Source of the DNA: Rubripirellula sp.
Lineage (GTDB): Bacteria; Planctomycetota; Planctomycetia; Pirellulales; Pirellulaceae
Assembly: GCA_029287555.1 (NCBI GenBank)
Contig: JARFQX010000296.1
Location: 1-8,398, forward strand
Reading direction: 5' to 3'
Length of the DNA: 8,398 bases
Part shown: positions 6,069-8,398 of the stretch, one piece after another
Numbering within the stretch: position 1 is the first letter of the stretch
Layout: each line of letters begins with the position of its first letter
Position numbers and translations under genes: made by a program
Notes under the pieces: model-generated
Databases searched by the model: none
Told to the model about the DNA's origin: nothing
The model's input: only the letters and a program-made list of their open reading frames with translations

Positions 6069-8398
6069 TCAAAACCGAAGCGGAACGGGCAACCAGCTTC
6101 GAATCCGCTCGGCCACGCCGGGCTCCTCACTCTCCGGTCCGCGACCGGGCTCGGAGACCTCTTCGATTACCTTTTTGGCTTGCTCGGTCGGTTCAAGTGT
6201 TAACAAGTGGCGAGCCCAATGATTCTGCAGGAGTCGCCCCGACGGCAACAAGTTGCCACGTTGCAATCCTTGCAGCGCAAGAAAAGCCTGTCTTTCCAGA
6301 TCCGCCCGCTCGCTGGCCGTGGGGAAACGATCGTGCAACTGCACGTCGTCGATCCACACTCGCCCACCCGACAAGCTGTCGATGGTCAACCGCAGCGACT
6401 GAATCGATGAAGGGTCAACTTCGTCAACTTCCAAGATAACCTCACGGTCGGACCATTGCCCGTTGCAGGGGGCCTGCACGTCGCGCGCGAAGCGGATCGG
6501 ATCGCCCTGACGCGTCGCTTCGATGGAGACTCGGAGCAGGTGCGTCGCGTCATCGGCGCCCGCTTCGGCCCGATAGGCGAGGGAGACGGCAAGTCGTCCG
6601 GAGGGGGGCGGGGCAATCGTCTCGCTGACCAGCCAGGTTCGCCTCACCGTTGGCGTTGCAGTGGTCAACAGCACCGAACGTGAGCCTTCGACCGATTCTT
6701 CTTCATCCACGCGAACACATCCCGGCGGATGCTGGGCGTGAAGCCAGCCGACAAGTCCGACGTCTCCGGCTTCTTCAAAACCACCGTTGTTCAGCTCGTC
6801 GTAGCGGGTAAAGTCGCTTAGGATTCCAATCCGCTCCAAGATCAGGGTGACCTTCTGTTTGATCGATTCGGTCGTTTCGGTTCCCCCGCTGACACGGGTC
6901 GTCCAGGAACGGATGGCGTCATCGGACGGCTCTTTACTGCGTACCAAAACGACTTCTCCAGCTGGCACCAGAACGCGTGACCGCGCGCCTCTGGATGATT
7001 GAACGAGTCGATCCGTCGTCTCGCCACGGTTTCGTCCGATCACTTCCCACTCGGTGGGGGTCGTCAGCTCCAGATCGACGTCGCAGTCCCAAGGAACCAC
7101 GCTAACCATTGATACGTAAAGATGACCATCGATGGTTCCCGACCTCAGTCGAACGGTGCGGGAAGCCGAATCAATTGGCGCGGATTCATGCAGTCCATCA
7201 GGGGGGAAGGCACCGAACGATCCCAGCGTTGCGGCCACCTGCTCATCGAGCCGGGTCTCAATCAGGCTGCTGTCAAGAATCAGCAAGTTTGGATCGGTGC
7301 GACCGATCAACCGGCTCAGATCTCCAAGCGTTTGATCACGGACCAAACGAGTGAAGCCTGCCGGATGTTCTTCGCCGAACAGAACTCCGGCTAGTGGGCC
7401 GCGCGCCGTGGTCAGCTGGTGTTGCCGCAACGATTTGCCTGCGACCACTCCGGCGGGTCGGTAGCGGAAACTGGCGACCAAGTAAGGAGCCGGCTCCGTC
7501 GACTCGCGCGATGCGACCTTTTGATCCTGGGCGTTGGGCTCTGCCGTCGCTGAATTCCAACCAAGCGCGGACAAGGTGCCTGCCGGTACCAAGAGCTTGG
7601 TTGTGGCGGCGGTGGCCGACTGGGTGACGGCATCATAGAGATGCCTTAATCGTCCTCTTTGCCACGTCGTGAGCGATTCCTCCCCCTGCTGCTGAAGCCA
7701 CGTTCGTATTTCGGCCAGGTTGCCAGCGATGCCATGGGCGCGGCCGTACAGGATTACGCTGGCAGTGTCACTGGTCTCGAGCGGCCGAAGGTGACTGTTC
7801 CCTTCGCAGTCAACCAGGATGCCAGAAAAGGATGCATAGGGGTCGCACAACGATCGGAGTTCTCCGACCAGCGCCGAAAGCGACTGTTGCACCAGTGGAT
7901 GAAGCGGATGATATTGCGTTCGCGCGCGGTCGCTGTTGGGAGGATAGCCGTCCGCCGCATTGGTCTCGCCGGCCGGTCCGCGACGCGTTGCCTGTGCGAG
8001 CAAGGCTCCGTCTTCTTGGATGGCTTGTTCCATCGCGGTTAACAGCATGTTTGGTTTCAGCCCGACCATGACGCGGAGCTGACGAGCTTCGAGCAACCGC
8101 AGCAGGATCTCTAAATGATGCGGACGCGGTTGCGACGGATCGACCGTTGGTTTGAACAGGGAACTCTCATACCACGTTCGCGCGACGTTGTTGGCCGGCA
8201 CGACGATCGCATTGCAACCACAAGCGCGGGCGTAATCGCTGATCCGCTCAATCGCGACCCACAAACGAGCCAAGTCGTGCGTCGATCGAGCGCAGGACGA
8301 GAGGTCGATTCGTCGTTCGAGGTCCGCCGTGAAGCGATCGATCCAATCGACATCTGGCAGTCGTAGAGCTGCGGTGCGCGGCGACCACTCAACCGCCG
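6069..8398 (-). CDS. GHL10-like glycoside-hydrolase-family protein with C-terminal CBM4/9-like jelly roll (5'-partial)
   Basis: The frame is open from the right edge to a TGA at 6069-6071, so 775 residues are visible and the N-terminus (probably with a signal peptide) is missing; the TTG at 8273 is just an internal leucine. Residues are numbered here from the edge. A TIM-barrel-like part covers about 40-230, with GCNAIVVPANNVARTWYESS at 60-79, GLKPN at 112-116, YHPLHPLVQQSL at 162-173 and GILVDCEGNSHL at 192-203; the aspartate there is a candidate active-site residue. This resembles glycosyl-hydrolase-like family 10 (DUF187) proteins. A middle region (about 300-490) is of unclear fold. Residues 536-690 look like a CBM4/9-type jelly roll: it opens with NNGGFEE and ends with GGRVWIDDVQLHDR. 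A helical tail follows. Role inferred: an exported polysaccharide-acting or -binding protein. Substrate unknown; catalysis not certain. Confidence -1.
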   Translation of the reverse strand, partial: AVEWSPRTAALRLPDVDWIDRFTADLERRIDLSSCARSTHDLARLWVAIERISDYARACGCNAIVVPANNVARTWYESSLFKPTVDPSQPRPHHLEILLRLLEARQLRVMVGLKPNMLLTAMEQAIQEDGALLAQATRRGPAGETNAADGYPPNSDRARTQYHPLHPLVQQSLSALVGELRSLCDPYASFSGILVDCEGNSHLRPLETSDTASVILYGRAHGIAGNLAEIRTWLQQQGEESLTTWQRGRLRHLYDAVTQSATAATTKLLVPAGTLSALGWNSATAEPNAQDQKVASRESTEPAPYLVASFRYRPAGVVAGKSLRQHQLTTARGPLAGVLFGEEHPAGFTRLVRDQTLGDLSRLIGRTDPNLLILDSSLIETRLDEQVAATLGSFGAFPPDGLHESAPIDSASRTVRLRSGTIDGHLYVSMVSVVPWDCDVDLELTTPTEWEVIGRNRGETTDRLVQSSRGARSRVLVPAGEVVLVRSKEPSDDAIRSWTTRVSGGTETTESIKQKVTLILERIGILSDFTRYDELNNGGFEEAGDVGLVGWLHAQHPPGCVRVDEEESVEGSRSVLLTTATPTVRRTWLVSETIAPPPSGRLAVSLAYRAEAGADDATHLLRVSIEATRQGDPIRFARDVQAPCNGQWSDREVILEVDEVDPSSIQSLRLTIDSLSGGRVWIDDVQLHDRFPTASERADLERQAFLALQGLQRGNLLPSGRLLQNHWARHLLTLEPTEQAKKVIEEVSEPGRGPESEEPGVAERIRSWLPVPLRF

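Noticed and set aside
8111..8398. Separate small genes at the right edge
   Set aside because: The frames here overlap the GHL10-like gene, whose own frame is open to the window edge with sensible, continuous protein sequence.

Overview
The window looks like chromosomal DNA of a planctomycete, most likely a Pirellulaceae / Rhodopirellula-type genome. I infer this from the moderately high GC, the tandem ExbD genes followed by a long exported TPR protein, the stand-alone LigD-type phosphoesterase domain, and the large GHL10-like protein with a C-terminal jelly roll. I see no rRNA, tRNA, CRISPR array, insertion sequence or phage gene.

Layout from left to right. (1) Positions 1-423, minus strand: the N-terminal 141 residues of an acyltransferase-3 family membrane protein that runs off the left edge. 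(2) Positions 424-828: about 405 bases with no convincing gene, holding a perfect 16-bp tandem duplication and a hairpin just behind the next gene. (3) Positions 829-1416, minus strand: a small class I SAM methyltransferase of the phospholipid N-methyltransferase / rRNA-adenine-dimethylase-like type. (4) Positions 1417-1551: a divergent start-to-start spacer. (5) Positions 1552-5297, plus strand: a compact four-gene run of exbD, a second exbD (4-bp overlap), a 776-residue exported TPR protein (start abutting the previous stop) and, 27 bases later, a LigD-type 3'-phosphoesterase domain protein. (6) Positions 5213-6022, minus strand: a membrane-anchored protein of unknown function whose tail overlaps the phosphoesterase gene by 85 bp. 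(7) Positions 6069-8398, minus strand: a large glycoside-hydrolase-like (GHL10-type) protein with a CBM4/9-like jelly roll, cut off at the right edge and apparently co-transcribed with gene 6.

How the genes may work together. The two ExbD proteins and the TPR protein probably form the inner-membrane/periplasmic part of a proton-motive-force-driven envelope machine of the TonB-ExbBD / TolQR class. Unusually, no ExbB/TolQ channel gene is next to them; its expected place is taken by the divergent methyltransferase. The methyltransferase and acyltransferase would fit modification of membrane lipid or surface polysaccharide, but that is inference from family membership only. The GHL10-like protein and the anchored protein behind it look like an extracytoplasmic carbohydrate-related pair. 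I found no clear novel defence or mobile system. The best leads are the ExbB-less ExbD-ExbD-TPR cassette and the single-domain phosphoesterase with an altered active site.
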